Positions 9,034-17,943 of a stretch of DNA of 64,000 nucleotides are shown piece after piece. Each line of letters opens with the position of its first letter. The first letter of the stretch is position 1. The DNA lies in the NCBI GenBank assembly GCA_034933685.1, contig JAYFNB010000013.1, positions 62,001-126,000 of the forward strand. The letters are read 5' to 3'. Position numbers and translations under genes: made by a program. The notes below the pieces were generated by a model that was not told where the DNA came from, did no database searches, and was given only the letters and a program-made list of their open reading frames with translations. Source of the DNA: UBA8514 sp034933685 (GTDB taxonomy: Bacteria > Bacillota > Clostridia > Lachnospirales > Anaerotignaceae).

Positions 9034-9060
9034 AGGGCATCCAGATGGATGTCCTTTTTT
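9034..9060 (+). terminator. Rho-independent terminator
   Basis: AGGGCATCC and GGATGTCCT flank a 4-base loop and are followed by T6, 15 bases after the secreted-protein stop codon. Confidence 0.88.
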
Positions 9061-9293
9061 AGAGAATGCATATAATGAATTTCTTCTTTTTGGTAAAAGA
9101 TTTAATTTGATTTACTAATAATTATAGTAGAAAAAATTTAAAAAAGTAAAAATATGGTTTTTAATAAAAATTGATTGAATTAACATACCTATTGATGATA
9201 TTATTATATTGGGGATTTTTAAAACCATAAAAGTATCTCAGATTTCATTTGATGGGGAATTTACATATATTCTAATTTAAAGGCGGTGTTTAT

Positions 9294-10160
9294 ATGAAAA
9301 ATATAAGAGTAATGATAGTAGACGATTCTAGTTTTTCAACAGCAGTTTTAAAAAAAATGATAGAAAAGAAGGGGCTGGAGGTAATTGGTTCAGCGTTAAA
9401 TGTGAAAGACGCAATAGAATTAGCAAAAGAATTAAAACCAGATTTAATTACAATGGATATGACGTTGCCAGATGGAGATGGAATTGAATGTTCCAAGGCA
9501 ATATTAAATAACGAAAAAAGCATTAAGATTATTGCCATTAGTTCTATGATGGATAAAGAAATAATTAAAAGAGCGGAGCAAGCGGGTATAAAAGCTTATA
9601 TTCAAAAACCAATTGATGAGGACGAGTTGATCTCTGCGATGGAAAGATTATTTGCTGGAGATGAGTTATATGAGATTTTACAGAAAAATTATCCATCAGC
9701 ATTTAGGGAATCCATGTTTAATTATCTAAAAAGGACGCTAGGTGGAGAGGCTACTTTTCAAGAGGTTGAATCTGAAAATGAATCTTCAAAAAAATCACTA
9801 GGAATTACTGTTGCTGTCGGTATTATTGGAAGACACAGCGGTAGGTTCATTTTGGACATGTCTGAAGATACAGCGTTAGAAATAACTAAACATGTAACTT
9901 TTGGAGAAAGCAATTCTGTTGATGACGCATTAATGTTCTTAAGTGAAAGTGCAAACATTATATCAGGCAATTCGTGTTCATTATTAAATGGTGTTAATAG
10001 GTCATTAGGGCTACGTGTGTCACCGCCAATGGTGTTTCACGGCAAAGATTTAACAGTAAGTATTGCTGGTGTTGAAAGCAAGTCATTTGCAATAAAAACA
10101 GACTTTGGAGAAATTTTTGTGAATGTAGGGTTCAAAAAGGAGGATGTACAATGGATGTAA
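9294..10160 (+). CDS. Response regulator receiver fused to a CheX-type phosphatase domain
   Basis: 288 residues. Residues 1-120 form a CheY-like receiver with the acidic pair in IVDDSS, the phospho-Asp in ITMDMTLPDGDG, AISSM and the conserved Lys in IQKPID. Residues about 150-288 resemble CheX/CheC: LSESANIISGN contains the E-x-x-N active-site pattern of aspartyl-phosphate phosphatases. The protein may therefore dephosphorylate itself or other receivers such as CheY. GGCGG-type ribosome site. It overlaps the next CheX gene by 10 bases, so both are made together. No kinase or flagellar gene is adjacent. Confidence 0.83.
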   Translation: MKNIRVMIVDDSSFSTAVLKKMIEKKGLEVIGSALNVKDAIELAKELKPDLITMDMTLPDGDGIECSKAILNNEKSIKIIAISSMMDKEIIKRAEQAGIKAYIQKPIDEDELISAMERLFAGDELYEILQKNYPSAFRESMFNYLKRTLGGEATFQEVESENESSKKSLGITVAVGIIGRHSGRFILDMSEDTALEITKHVTFGESNSVDDALMFLSESANIISGNSCSLLNGVNRSLGLRVSPPMVFHGKDLTVSIAGVESKSFAIKTDFGEIFVNVGFKKEDVQWM

Positions 10161-10609
10161 ATTTCATAAATCCTTTTATAGAAGCCGTTATGGGAGTTCT
10201 TCCACAACTGGGATTTGAAAATATTGTGCGTACAGGCTTAAGTGTGAAGGGAAATAAAATTTCAATGTCAGGAGTAGCACTAACTATTGGTATTGTTGGT
10301 GAAAAAAAAGGAAATGTTGTATATATACTTGATATAGAAGGTGCTAAAAAAATTGCCTCAACTATGATGATGGGAATGCCTGTGGATGAGTTTGATGATA
10401 TGGCGAAAAGTGCTGTTTCAGAACTTTCAAACATGCTTTCTGCTAATGCAAGCATCAACTTTTCTAACATAGGAATAAATACAGATATATCTATTCCGGC
10501 ATTGATATATGGAGATAGTATAGAAATAAGTATGAGTACAAGCCAAGTGATTTGTGTTGAATTTGATATTGACGGTATCCATTTACAGGTAAATGTATCA
10601 CTAGAGTAA
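10151..10609 (+). CDS. cheX: CheX-type chemotaxis phosphatase
   Basis: 152 residues matching stand-alone CheX proteins in length. The conserved helix reads AVSELSNMLSANA, giving the E-x-x-N catalytic pair, and MDVNFINPFIEAV is the usual N-terminus. CheX dimers remove phosphate from CheY-P and reset flagellar signalling or other phosphorelays. Its start lies inside the preceding gene with AAGGAGG before it. The partner receiver-CheX fusion upstream suggests a small signalling module. Confidence 0.85.
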   Translation: MDVNFINPFIEAVMGVLPQLGFENIVRTGLSVKGNKISMSGVALTIGIVGEKKGNVVYILDIEGAKKIASTMMMGMPVDEFDDMAKSAVSELSNMLSANASINFSNIGINTDISIPALIYGDSIEISMSTSQVICVEFDIDGIHLQVNVSLE

Positions 10610-10766
10610 TTTTTTTGAAAGAATGTATCACTAAGAGTTAGACACCCAGAGGTGGTTATTTCTATTGTGTTTAACCCACTTTAATTTTTTGAAAATAGGG
10701 TTAGTTTGTGTTCAAATTTGAAGGGTTATTTGATTATACTACATTTGGGTTAGATATTTATTTTAG

Positions 10767-11042
10767 AGGGTTTACCTTGTATCCAGCGGTGATAGTTTGG
10801 ATTGGAAAGAGTATGGGGTTGAAAAGGAAGTGAACCAGGTTCTTAATCATAAACATTTGGGCAATGGCTCCATCATACTTTTTCATAATGATGCTAAATA
10901 TACACCACAAGCACTTGGTACCATAATAGCAGGGTTAAAGGAAAAAGGTTATGAGATAGTGCCTTTAAGCAGTCTTATACATAAAGAGAATTATTATATG
11001 GATCACGAAGGGCGGCAAAAACTGAACAACAAAAAAGTATAA
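10767..11042 (+). pseudogene. C-terminal remnant of a polysaccharide deacetylase
   Basis: The open frame gives only the last ~90 residues of a PdaA/PdaB-type deacetylase: SGDSLDWKEYGV, GSIILFHNDAKYTPQAL and LKEKGYEIVPLSSLIHKENYY are characteristic C-terminal blocks, while the catalytic NodB core (Asp, His-x-His) is missing. A stop lies just upstream in frame and no ribosome site precedes the possible TTG start. The 150 bases before it contain repetitive GGGTTA-type sequence and no recognisable gene, so this is a deletion remnant. Confidence 0.75.
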
Positions 11043-11105
11043 ATATTTTGATAGCTAATCAATTAAAGTTTTTGTATATTAATTTAAGAAAAATTAAAAA
11101 ATCTA

Positions 11106-11209
11106 TTGTTTAATGCAAAGAATAGGTGTATAATGCATATGAAAGATATAATTAAATAAATACGTATAGTCAAAGCGGACTTTCCTTGTGGGAGTTCGCT
11201 TATTTTTTT
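11106..11209 (+). promoter_or_regulatory. Promoter followed by a leader terminator (possible attenuator)
   Basis: TTGTTT (11106) and TATAAT (11129) are 17 bases apart and are followed by the hairpin AAGCGGACT/GAGTTCGCTT (11173-11202) with a T7 tract, still 49 bases before the start of the HTH gene. Transcription of that gene must read through the hairpin, which suggests attenuation, or the unit is an independent ~70-nt RNA. Confidence 0.5.
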
Positions 11210-11257
11210 ACTTATTTGGTTAAAAACACACAAATAAAAAAAATGGAGGTATGAGAA

Positions 11258-11491
11258 ATGGTTAAATTGGATGTTCTTACATTACTTAAAAATAATGGTA
11301 AGACAAAATATTGGCTTTATAAAAGACTGGGTATGAGCTATCAGAATTTCAACAAAATGGTTAATAATGAAACATCATCCATACGTTATGAGGTTATTGA
11401 AGAAATCTGTAAATTACTTAATTGTACACCGAATGACTTGTTTATAATGGACTTAAACGAGGAAACTCAGGATAGTGTAGTGGCAATATAG
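11258..11491 (+). CDS. Small Cro/C1-type helix-turn-helix protein
   Basis: 77 residues, almost entirely a single HTH domain of the HTH_26 type (KTKYWLYKRLGMSYQNFNKMVN, then SIRYEVIEEICKLLNCTPNDLF). GGAGGT lies 7 bases before the ATG. It is monocistronic, preceded by a leader terminator and followed by its own terminator. Its target is unknown; this protein type is common in clostridial genomes and on mobile elements. Confidence 0.8.
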   Translation: MVKLDVLTLLKNNGKTKYWLYKRLGMSYQNFNKMVNNETSSIRYEVIEEICKLLNCTPNDLFIMDLNEETQDSVVAI

Positions 11492-11500
11492 CTGAAAAAA

Positions 11501-11527
11501 AGAACCCATAATTAGGGTTCTTTTTTT
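11501..11527 (+). terminator. Rho-independent terminator
   Basis: AGAACCC and GGGTTCT pair across a 7-base loop and are followed by T7. The hairpin may also serve the converging antiporter gene, although its A-run on that strand is short. Confidence 0.9.
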
Positions 11528-11567
11528 GTACAATCATTTATGTTATTAAAAGATTAAAATTAGTAAG

Positions 11568-13124
11568 TTAGTTTTTCTGCAGTTTTTTTACAGATTGTTT
11601 GTGAAGTATTGTTGTAACTACAATAAGAGCGCCGATAGATACAATCCATGTGGCAATAAGGCTTGTTGTAAAGCCAGCAACAATATAACCTAAAATACAG
11701 CATCCAGCAACAACACAAGCATATGGAATTTGTGTTGATACATGGTCTATGTGGTTACAAGCGGCACCTGTACTTGAAAGTATTGTTGTATCTGAAATAG
11801 GTGAGCAATGGTCGCCAAATACAGAGCCTGCAAGTGTTGCGGACAAAGCAATGATAGTTAGGTGTGGTGCAACAGATGTACAAATTGATGCGATTATAGG
11901 TATAAGAATACCAAATGTGCCCCAGCTTGTACCCATTGAAAACGAAAGAAAAGCGGCAACAACAAATATAATTGCAGGTATAAGCATAATAGGCATGTTG
12001 GAAGCTTCAACAATGCTGCTTACATAAACGCCTGTTGAAAGAAGGTTACGGCAAACACCGCTTATTGTCCATGCAAGCACTAATATAATAATTGCATCAG
12101 CCATAGATTTTACACCATCACTAATACCACCCATAAAGTCTTTAAACGATATAGCTTTTCTTGGTACAAAAAGAAGAAAAGCAACAATAAGTGAAACAAA
12201 GCTAGAAAGCGCAAGGGCTGCACCAGCATCTGTGTTACCAAAACCATCAGCAATAGACATACCGCCTTCAAAATATCCGCCAACATAGAGCATTGAAAGT
12301 ATAGAGAAAACAATAAGTGCGGCAATAGGTATAACTAAGTCAAAAACTTTGCCGTTTGGATTAATTTCTAGCTTATTAAGCTCCGCATCTGTACCTGCTG
12401 TTGCAGGAGCATGACCATAATCTAAATCTCCATTTTTAATAGCAGCTTCTTCAAATTTTTCCATTGGTCCAAATTCTAAGTCAGTAACAGAAAGGATAAT
12501 AATCATTATAACAGTAAGTATTGCATACAAATTAAAAGGAATTGATTTAATGAATGAGTCCATACCATTTAGCCCAGTGTCACCCATCTGGCTTATTACA
12601 GAAGCCGCCCAAGAGGAAACAGGTGCAATAATACAAATTGGCGCTGCTGTTGCATCAATTATGTATGCAAGCTTTGCATGTGAAATTTTGTATTTGTCTG
12701 TTACAGGACGCATAACAGTTCCTACTGTAAGACAGTTGAAGTAGTCGTCAATAAAAATAAGCGCACCCAACGCACTTGTTGCAAGCTGTGCACCAACACG
12801 GGATGTTATTTTTTTGCTTGCCCAGTCCCCATAAGCCTTAGATCCACCGGCCTTTGTTATAACCACAACAAGTGCACCTAATAGGCAAAGAAAAATTACT
12901 ATAGATACATTATCGGCGAACTTACTGCTCATAAGATTTACAGTTGTACTAACAGTACCTACAAGAATATCCACTATGCCTGTTGTTGTGTAGGCAGAAT
13001 AGATAAATGTTCCAGAAAGGATACCGATAATCAATGAGGAAATAACCTCTTTTGTCACCAGTGCCAAGCCAATTGCAATAATTGGTGGTATTAGTGACAA
13101 AACCCCAACGTTAATTGATTCCAT
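11568..13124 (-). CDS. NhaC-family Na+/H+ antiporter
   Basis: 518-residue inner-membrane protein with about 12 hydrophobic segments. Family signatures are FIDDYFNCLTVGTVMRPVTD, SSWAASVISQ, SMGTSWGTFGIL and GDHCSPISDTTILSSTGAACNHIDHV, which is diagnostic for NhaC/YheL-type exchangers. These proteins exchange sodium (or amino-acid couples such as malate/lactate or arginine/ornithine in subgroups) for protons. Single gene with an AAAGGGG ribosome site. The precise substrate is uncertain. Confidence 0.87.
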   Translation of the reverse strand: MESINVGVLSLIPPIIAIGLALVTKEVISSLIIGILSGTFIYSAYTTTGIVDILVGTVSTTVNLMSSKFADNVSIVIFLCLLGALVVVITKAGGSKAYGDWASKKITSRVGAQLATSALGALIFIDDYFNCLTVGTVMRPVTDKYKISHAKLAYIIDATAAPICIIAPVSSWAASVISQMGDTGLNGMDSFIKSIPFNLYAILTVIMIIILSVTDLEFGPMEKFEEAAIKNGDLDYGHAPATAGTDAELNKLEINPNGKVFDLVIPIAALIVFSILSMLYVGGYFEGGMSIADGFGNTDAGAALALSSFVSLIVAFLLFVPRKAISFKDFMGGISDGVKSMADAIIILVLAWTISGVCRNLLSTGVYVSSIVEASNMPIMLIPAIIFVVAAFLSFSMGTSWGTFGILIPIIASICTSVAPHLTIIALSATLAGSVFGDHCSPISDTTILSSTGAACNHIDHVSTQIPYACVVAGCCILGYIVAGFTTSLIATWIVSIGALIVVTTILHKQSVKKLQKN

Positions 13125-13330
13125 GTGTTTAAAGCCCCTTTCAAAAGAAGAAATTTATAATATAATGACTAATATTAACACAACAGCGTAAAGTATTCAA
13201 CCTTACAAACCATTTAAATACACAATAATGCATAAATATGTGTAAATACAAGAACCTAAGGAGTCATAAAAACGAGAAATTTGAGCTTTTATAGATAAAT
13301 TAAAATAGAATAATAAATACATTATAGCGA

Positions 13331-13374
13331 CAAAAACCCCATTTACTGAATAGAATAAGTAAAGGGGGTTTTTG
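13331..13374. terminator. Bidirectional hairpin downstream of purE
   Basis: CAAAAACCCC-A-TTTACT pairs with AGTAAA-G-GGGGTTTTTG: 16 of 17 pairs with a 10-base loop. On the minus strand it ends in TTTTTG and can terminate purE transcription. On the plus strand it buries the GGGGG ribosome site of the small ORF starting at 13376. Confidence 0.75.
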
Positions 13375-13375
13375 T

Positions 13376-13498
13376 ATGTTTATCATAGTTGTATTTATTT
13401 CTGTGCCTATAATATATTATCTTTTCTGCTGCAGCAGAAGAGGTTGTGGCTGTAACAGAAGATGTGGCAGCTGTAAAGGAAGATGCAGACGCAGATAA
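13376..13498 (+). CDS. Small cysteine-rich membrane peptide (40 residues)
   Basis: Short ORF not obvious at usual length cut-offs. Residues 1-17 are a hydrophobic segment; residues 18-40 contain seven Cys and ten Arg/Lys in a pattern CC-x4-C-x-C-x3-C-x2-C-x3-C and end in three Arg. The architecture (one membrane helix then a cytoplasmic Cys-rich tail) resembles FeoB-associated Cys-rich proteins, but no feo genes are near. GGGGG at 13364-13368 can act as ribosome site but lies in a hairpin. It could bind metal or be a cationic peptide; it could also be a chance ORF. Confidence 0.5.
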   Translation: MFIIVVFISVPIIYYLFCCSRRGCGCNRRCGSCKGRCRRR

Positions 13499-13512
13499 GA
13501 AAATAGACTAAA

Positions 13513-14034
13513 TTATTTGCCCATGTTTTGAAGATATTTGAAATATTTAATATCTTCAAGGTTTTCAGCTTTTTTTTCAACGATTTCTTTAAGTTCTTCT
13601 TTAAAATTATTAACACGTGCGTATACATCTTCGTTAAATGCACCTACAATTTGCGCAGCAAGTATGCCAGCGTTTTGAGCACCGTTTATTGCAACTGTTG
13701 CAACAGGTATTCCTGGAGGCATTTGGCATATGGAATACAAAGAGTCCACACCACTTAGGGTAGAGGTTTTAACAGGCACACCAATAACAGGAATGCTTGT
13801 TAGGGCAGCTGTCATTCCTGGTAGATGAGCAGCACCGCCTGCTCCTGCAATAATTACCTTAATACCTTTTGCATGTGCGGATTTTGCAAAGTCGTACATG
13901 CGCTCAGGGGTTCTATGGGCAGACACTATTGTAAGTTCGTAGCTAATTTTGAATTTATCAAGTATTTTTGCTGCTTCACTCATTACAGGCAAGTCGGAAT
14001 CGCTGCCCATTATTATACCTACTAATGGTTTCAT
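13513..14034 (-). CDS. purE: N5-carboxyaminoimidazole ribonucleotide mutase
   Basis: Purine biosynthesis enzyme converting N5-CAIR to CAIR. 173 residues from the ATG at 14034, which has AGAGGTG 6 bases upstream; the GTG at 14043 overlaps that site. Class I PurE motifs are complete: GSDSDLP, SAHRTPERM, AGAGGAAHLPGM and PVIGVPV. It is alone here, without purK or other pur genes beside it. The C-terminal ~20 residues are a Lys/Glu-rich extension. Confidence 0.95.
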   Translation of the reverse strand: MKPLVGIIMGSDSDLPVMSEAAKILDKFKISYELTIVSAHRTPERMYDFAKSAHAKGIKVIIAGAGGAAHLPGMTAALTSIPVIGVPVKTSTLSGVDSLYSICQMPPGIPVATVAINGAQNAGILAAQIVGAFNEDVYARVNNFKEELKEIVEKKAENLEDIKYFKYLQNMGK

Positions 14035-14225
14035 ATAATACACCTCTTCATTATTTTTTAGTTGAAATTAAAAAACATCATTTTAAGTTTTAAAATAAGG
14101 TCCCAAAGTCCTAGCCTTTTTAACTTATTTTTTACTATTTTAGCATGTATTTGTTAATAATAAAAGACAAATGCTTTATATTATTGATAGGATTTGGTAT
14201 AATAAGGATAAGGTGGTGTATACTT

Positions 14226-16388
14226 ATGAAAAATGACGAGATTATGAACAGTCGTAAGGAACGAATTTATGAATATATTAAAAGCGAAGATTATCTTCCA
14301 CTTAAAAGACATGAGCTGTGTGTGATTTTAGACGTACCTGCAGACGAAAGACAGCAGTTTGAAGATATTATCAGCCAGTTGCTAAGCGAGGGCAAGGTTT
14401 TAGAGACTAAAAAGGGTAAAATTATGCTACCCAAAGAGCTTAATATGGTGGCTGGTGTGTTTACAGGCAATGCCAAAGGTTTTGGCTTTGTAACTGCTGA
14501 TGAGGGCTTTGACAGAGACATTTTTATTCCGGCTGAATATACAGGTGGTGCGATGCATAAAGACAGAGTTATGGTAAGGTTAACTACTGCAGCCTCAAAC
14601 GGCAAACGTGCCGAGGGTCAGATTGTTCAAATTGTGGAAAAAGGCACAGATAACTTAGTTGGTACATTCGAGCTTTTAAAGGGATTTGGCTTTGTTACGT
14701 GTGATGATAAAAAAATTGCCCAGGATATATTTGTATCCAAAGAAAACACAAGGGGTGCAGTAAGTGGGCATAAGGTGGTTGTAAAAATTACAAAACGACC
14801 AGATGGAAGTAGAAGTCCAGAGGGCGTTATAACTGAAATTTTGGGGCATATTGACGACCCTGGGGTGGATATTTTATCTATAATACGCCAGTATGATTTG
14901 CCACAGGATTTTAACGAAGCAGCATATGCTCAAACTGAAAAAATTGCTTTGGATATTACAACTGCAGAAATTGAAGGACGTGAGGACTTCAGAAATGTTA
15001 TAACAGTTACCATAGATGGTGATGACAGCAAGGATTTTGACGATGCTGTTAGCTTAGATATTTTGGAAAATGGAAACTTTCAGCTTGGAGTCCATATTGC
15101 AGATGTTAGCCACTATGTAACAGAAGGTTCTCCGTTAGATAAAGAAGCATATAATAGAGGCACTAGCTACTATTTGGTGGATAGAGTTATTCCAATGATA
15201 CCACATAAGCTTAGCAATGGTATATGTTCACTTAACCCTAATGAGGACAGGCTTACATTAAGCTGTGTTATGGAAATAAGCCGAACTGGTGAGGTTGTTG
15301 CACATAGGATTTGTGAAAGTGTTATTCATTCTCACGCTCGCTTAACCTATACCAAGGTAAACAAAATAATTCAGTTTGAAGACCCAGAACTTTGTGAAGA
15401 ATACAAAGATTTTGTGCCTATGCTTCAGGACATGAATAAGCTTAGAATGATTCTTGGTAAAAAGCGTCAGCACAGAGGTAGCGTAAATTTCGATTTTCCG
15501 GAGGCTAAAATTGTGCTGGACAAAAACGGAAAGGTTTTGGATATTGCACCTTATGAAAGAAATTGGGCAACTAACCTTATAGAGGAATTTATGCTGGTTT
15601 GCAACGAAACTGTTGCAGAAGACTATTTCTGGCAGGAAGCTCCTTTTGTATACAGAAACCACGAAACACCAGATGATGAAAAAGTTGAAAATATGAAAAA
15701 GCTACTTCGTACTTTCGGATACAGAATTAAAGGGCAAAACGAAGTGCATCCAAAGGAAATACAAGCAATACTTAATGCAGTGGCAGGAAAACCTGAGGAG
15801 CATATTATAAGCCGAATTGTGCTTAGAAGCATGAAACAGGCAAGGTACCAAGAGGAAAACGTTGGGCATTTTGGCTTGGCAGCAAAGTATTACTGCCATT
15901 TTACGTCGCCCATAAGGCGTTATCCAGACTTACAGATACACAGAATAATTAAGGAAAACCTTAGAGGCAATCTTGGTGAAAATAGAGCAAGACACTATGA
16001 TAGAATTCTCCCAGTTGTTTGCAAACAGTGCTCATCAAAAGAGAGGCTGGCAGAGGAAGCTGAAAGAGAAACCGACAAGCTGAAAATGGTTGAATATATG
16101 AGTGAACGAATTGGACAGGTGTTTAACGGGATAATTTCTGGTGTTACGGGCTGGGGAATTTATGTAGAGCTTGATAACACTGTTGAGGGAATGGTTGCGT
16201 TAAATGGTATGACCGATGATTTTTATGATTTCGACGAGGTAAATCTACAGGTTATTGGGCGAAGAAACAACAAAATGTATAGACTTGGCGATAAGGTAAC
16301 GGTTATGGTCGCAAAAGCTGATAGGGAGCAAAGAACTATAGATTTTGTTTTTACACAAGAAAGCGGTGAGAAGACAGATGGAAATTAA
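14226..16388 (+). CDS. rnr: Ribonuclease R
   Basis: 720-residue 3'-5' exoribonuclease that degrades structured RNA and works with tmRNA/SmpB in trans-translation. N-terminal winged-helix region, two cold-shock-like OB domains (GFGFVTAD and GFGFVTCDD), the RNB catalytic domain with DGDDSKDFDDAVSL (metal-binding Asp cluster near residue 270) and a C-terminal S1 domain (FNGIISGVTGWGIYVEL). The ATG at 14226 with AAGGTGG upstream is the start. The rnr-smpB-ssrA linkage is a classical arrangement. A TATAAT -10 lies at 14198. Confidence 0.95.
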   Translation: MKNDEIMNSRKERIYEYIKSEDYLPLKRHELCVILDVPADERQQFEDIISQLLSEGKVLETKKGKIMLPKELNMVAGVFTGNAKGFGFVTADEGFDRDIFIPAEYTGGAMHKDRVMVRLTTAASNGKRAEGQIVQIVEKGTDNLVGTFELLKGFGFVTCDDKKIAQDIFVSKENTRGAVSGHKVVVKITKRPDGSRSPEGVITEILGHIDDPGVDILSIIRQYDLPQDFNEAAYAQTEKIALDITTAEIEGREDFRNVITVTIDGDDSKDFDDAVSLDILENGNFQLGVHIADVSHYVTEGSPLDKEAYNRGTSYYLVDRVIPMIPHKLSNGICSLNPNEDRLTLSCVMEISRTGEVVAHRICESVIHSHARLTYTKVNKIIQFEDPELCEEYKDFVPMLQDMNKLRMILGKKRQHRGSVNFDFPEAKIVLDKNGKVLDIAPYERNWATNLIEEFMLVCNETVAEDYFWQEAPFVYRNHETPDDEKVENMKKLLRTFGYRIKGQNEVHPKEIQAILNAVAGKPEEHIISRIVLRSMKQARYQEENVGHFGLAAKYYCHFTSPIRRYPDLQIHRIIKENLRGNLGENRARHYDRILPVVCKQCSSKERLAEEAERETDKLKMVEYMSERIGQVFNGIISGVTGWGIYVELDNTVEGMVALNGMTDDFYDFDEVNLQVIGRRNNKMYRLGDKVTVMVAKADREQRTIDFVFTQESGEKTDGN

Positions 16389-17289
16389 TAAGGTTGCATT
16401 GGTTGGTCTTGGAGCAATTGGGTGTATATATGCCAAAGGACTGATTAATGGCTGTAACGATTTTGCTGTTGTTGCAGGTGGAGCACGTGGAGAGCGTATA
16501 AAAACCAATGGTGTAAAAGTAAATGAAACATTGGTTTTACCTAAGGTTGTAAACCCAAAAATCGAAGATTGGAAGGCGGATTTAATTATTTTCACAGTTA
16601 AAAATTACCAGCTTGCTGAAGCCATTGAGGATGTAAGAAATTTGATTAACAATGAAACAATACTTCTTCCCTTATTAAACGGAGTTACTGCAACGGATGA
16701 GCTTAAAGCTGCTTACCCTAATAACATTGTGCTTTATGGTATAGCTTTGGGTATTGATGCAGTAAGAACCGATGACGGTATAACCAATTCCAGTGACGGT
16801 GTAATTCAATTTGGTAGTGCAAAAAATGTAACCATTTCTCCTGAGGTATCGGCCGTTAAAGATGTATTTGATAAATCCGGCATAGAAAGTGAAATTTGTG
16901 ATGACATGCTTAGAACTATATGGCGCAAGTGGATGATTAATGTAAGCACAAATCAACTTTCTGCCATTATTGGTTGCGGATATGGTGGATTTTTGAATGT
17001 TTCTCAAATAAACGAGGCTATGCACCAAGTTATGTTAGAGGTTGTTTCACTTGCGCAGAAAAAGGGGATAAACCTAACAAAAGAGGATGCCTTTGAATAT
17101 GACAAATTGTTACCTTCTTTTAATCCTGATGGAAAAACTTCTATGGCACAGGATGTTGAGGCAAAAAGGAAAACAGAGGTAGATTATTTTTCTGGCATTG
17201 CAATAAAATATGGCAAAGAGCTTGGCGTGGAAACACCTTGGAACAACATTATGAACCTTATTATAAAAGGAATAGAAGCAACCTATTGA
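16378..17289 (+). CDS. Ketopantoate reductase-family dehydrogenase (ApbA/PanE)
   Basis: 303-residue NADPH-dependent 2-ketoacid reductase family member. Rossmann motif VGLGAIGCIYA at the N-terminus, LLNGVT and the substrate block WRKWMINVSTNQLSAI are visible; C-terminal helical domain contains SMAQDVEAKRKTEVDYFSG. It converts 2-dehydropantoate to pantoate for coenzyme A, or a related 2-keto acid. The ATG at 16378 overlaps the end of rnr by 11 bases with GGTGAGA as ribosome site, so it is co-transcribed with rnr. Paralogues with other substrates are common, hence no symbol. Confidence 0.83.
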   Translation: MEINKVALVGLGAIGCIYAKGLINGCNDFAVVAGGARGERIKTNGVKVNETLVLPKVVNPKIEDWKADLIIFTVKNYQLAEAIEDVRNLINNETILLPLLNGVTATDELKAAYPNNIVLYGIALGIDAVRTDDGITNSSDGVIQFGSAKNVTISPEVSAVKDVFDKSGIESEICDDMLRTIWRKWMINVSTNQLSAIIGCGYGGFLNVSQINEAMHQVMLEVVSLAQKKGINLTKEDAFEYDKLLPSFNPDGKTSMAQDVEAKRKTEVDYFSGIAIKYGKELGVETPWNNIMNLIIKGIEATY

Positions 17290-17301
17290 TTAAAGACATA
17301 A

Positions 17302-17327
17302 GGAGAGGAGAAATCTTCTCCTTTTTT
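17302..17327 (+). terminator. Rho-independent terminator
   Basis: GGAGAA-ATC-TTCTCC stem followed by T6, twelve bases after the reductase stop codon. Confidence 0.82.
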
Positions 17328-17414
17328 GTAATAATATTTTAATACCATTTTAAAGTGATATGTGTTATAATAACTAAGCTTGGAGCATTACTAAAGAAAC
17401 GTGAGGTGATAAAT

Positions 17415-17888
17415 TTGGCTAAAGAAACATCTGTAAAATTAGTTGCGCAAAATAAAAAAGCATATCATGAATATTTTATAGAGGAAACGTTTCAAGCTGG
17501 TTTATCTCTCGTAGGTACTGAGGTGAAAAGTCTTAGGCAGGGCAAGTGTAGTCTTAAAGAAAGTTTTATTCGCATTGAAAATGGAGAGGCATTTATCTAT
17601 AATATGCACATAAGCCCATACGAGCAGGGTAATATTTTTAATAAAGACCCATTACGCGTTAGGCGATTGCTTTTGCATAAAAGTGAGATAAACAAAATAA
17701 GAGGAGCGATACAGGCTACGGGTTACACCGTTGTTCCACTTAAGGTATATTTTCATAAAAGCCTAGTAAAAATTGATATTGGAATTGCAAAGGGAAAAAA
17801 GCTCTATGACAAACGCCAGACAATTGCTAAAAATGACCAAATGCGTGAGGCTGCAAAAGATTTTAAAATTCGTAACCTTACGATTTAA
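17415..17888 (+). CDS. smpB: SsrA-binding protein
   Basis: 157-residue tmRNA partner that brings tmRNA to stalled ribosomes. Conserved blocks are LVAQNKKAYHEYFIEETFQAG, GTEVKSLRQGK, PLKVYFHKSLVKIDIGIAKGKKLYDKR and a basic tail. The start is TTG at 17415, with GAGGTG 7 bases upstream; upstream ATG codons in frame have no ribosome site. It lies 55 bases before its RNA partner ssrA. Confidence 0.95.
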   Translation: MAKETSVKLVAQNKKAYHEYFIEETFQAGLSLVGTEVKSLRQGKCSLKESFIRIENGEAFIYNMHISPYEQGNIFNKDPLRVRRLLLHKSEINKIRGAIQATGYTVVPLKVYFHKSLVKIDIGIAKGKKLYDKRQTIAKNDQMREAAKDFKIRNLTI

Positions 17889-17943
17889 TATTATTATTTC
17901 TGGTATTACAAACAAAAAAGAATATGTCGGTATTTATTTTCAA

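Noticed and set aside
10132..10470. Minus-strand 112-codon frame opposite cheX
   Set aside because: Shadow of a clear CheX gene; no independent support.
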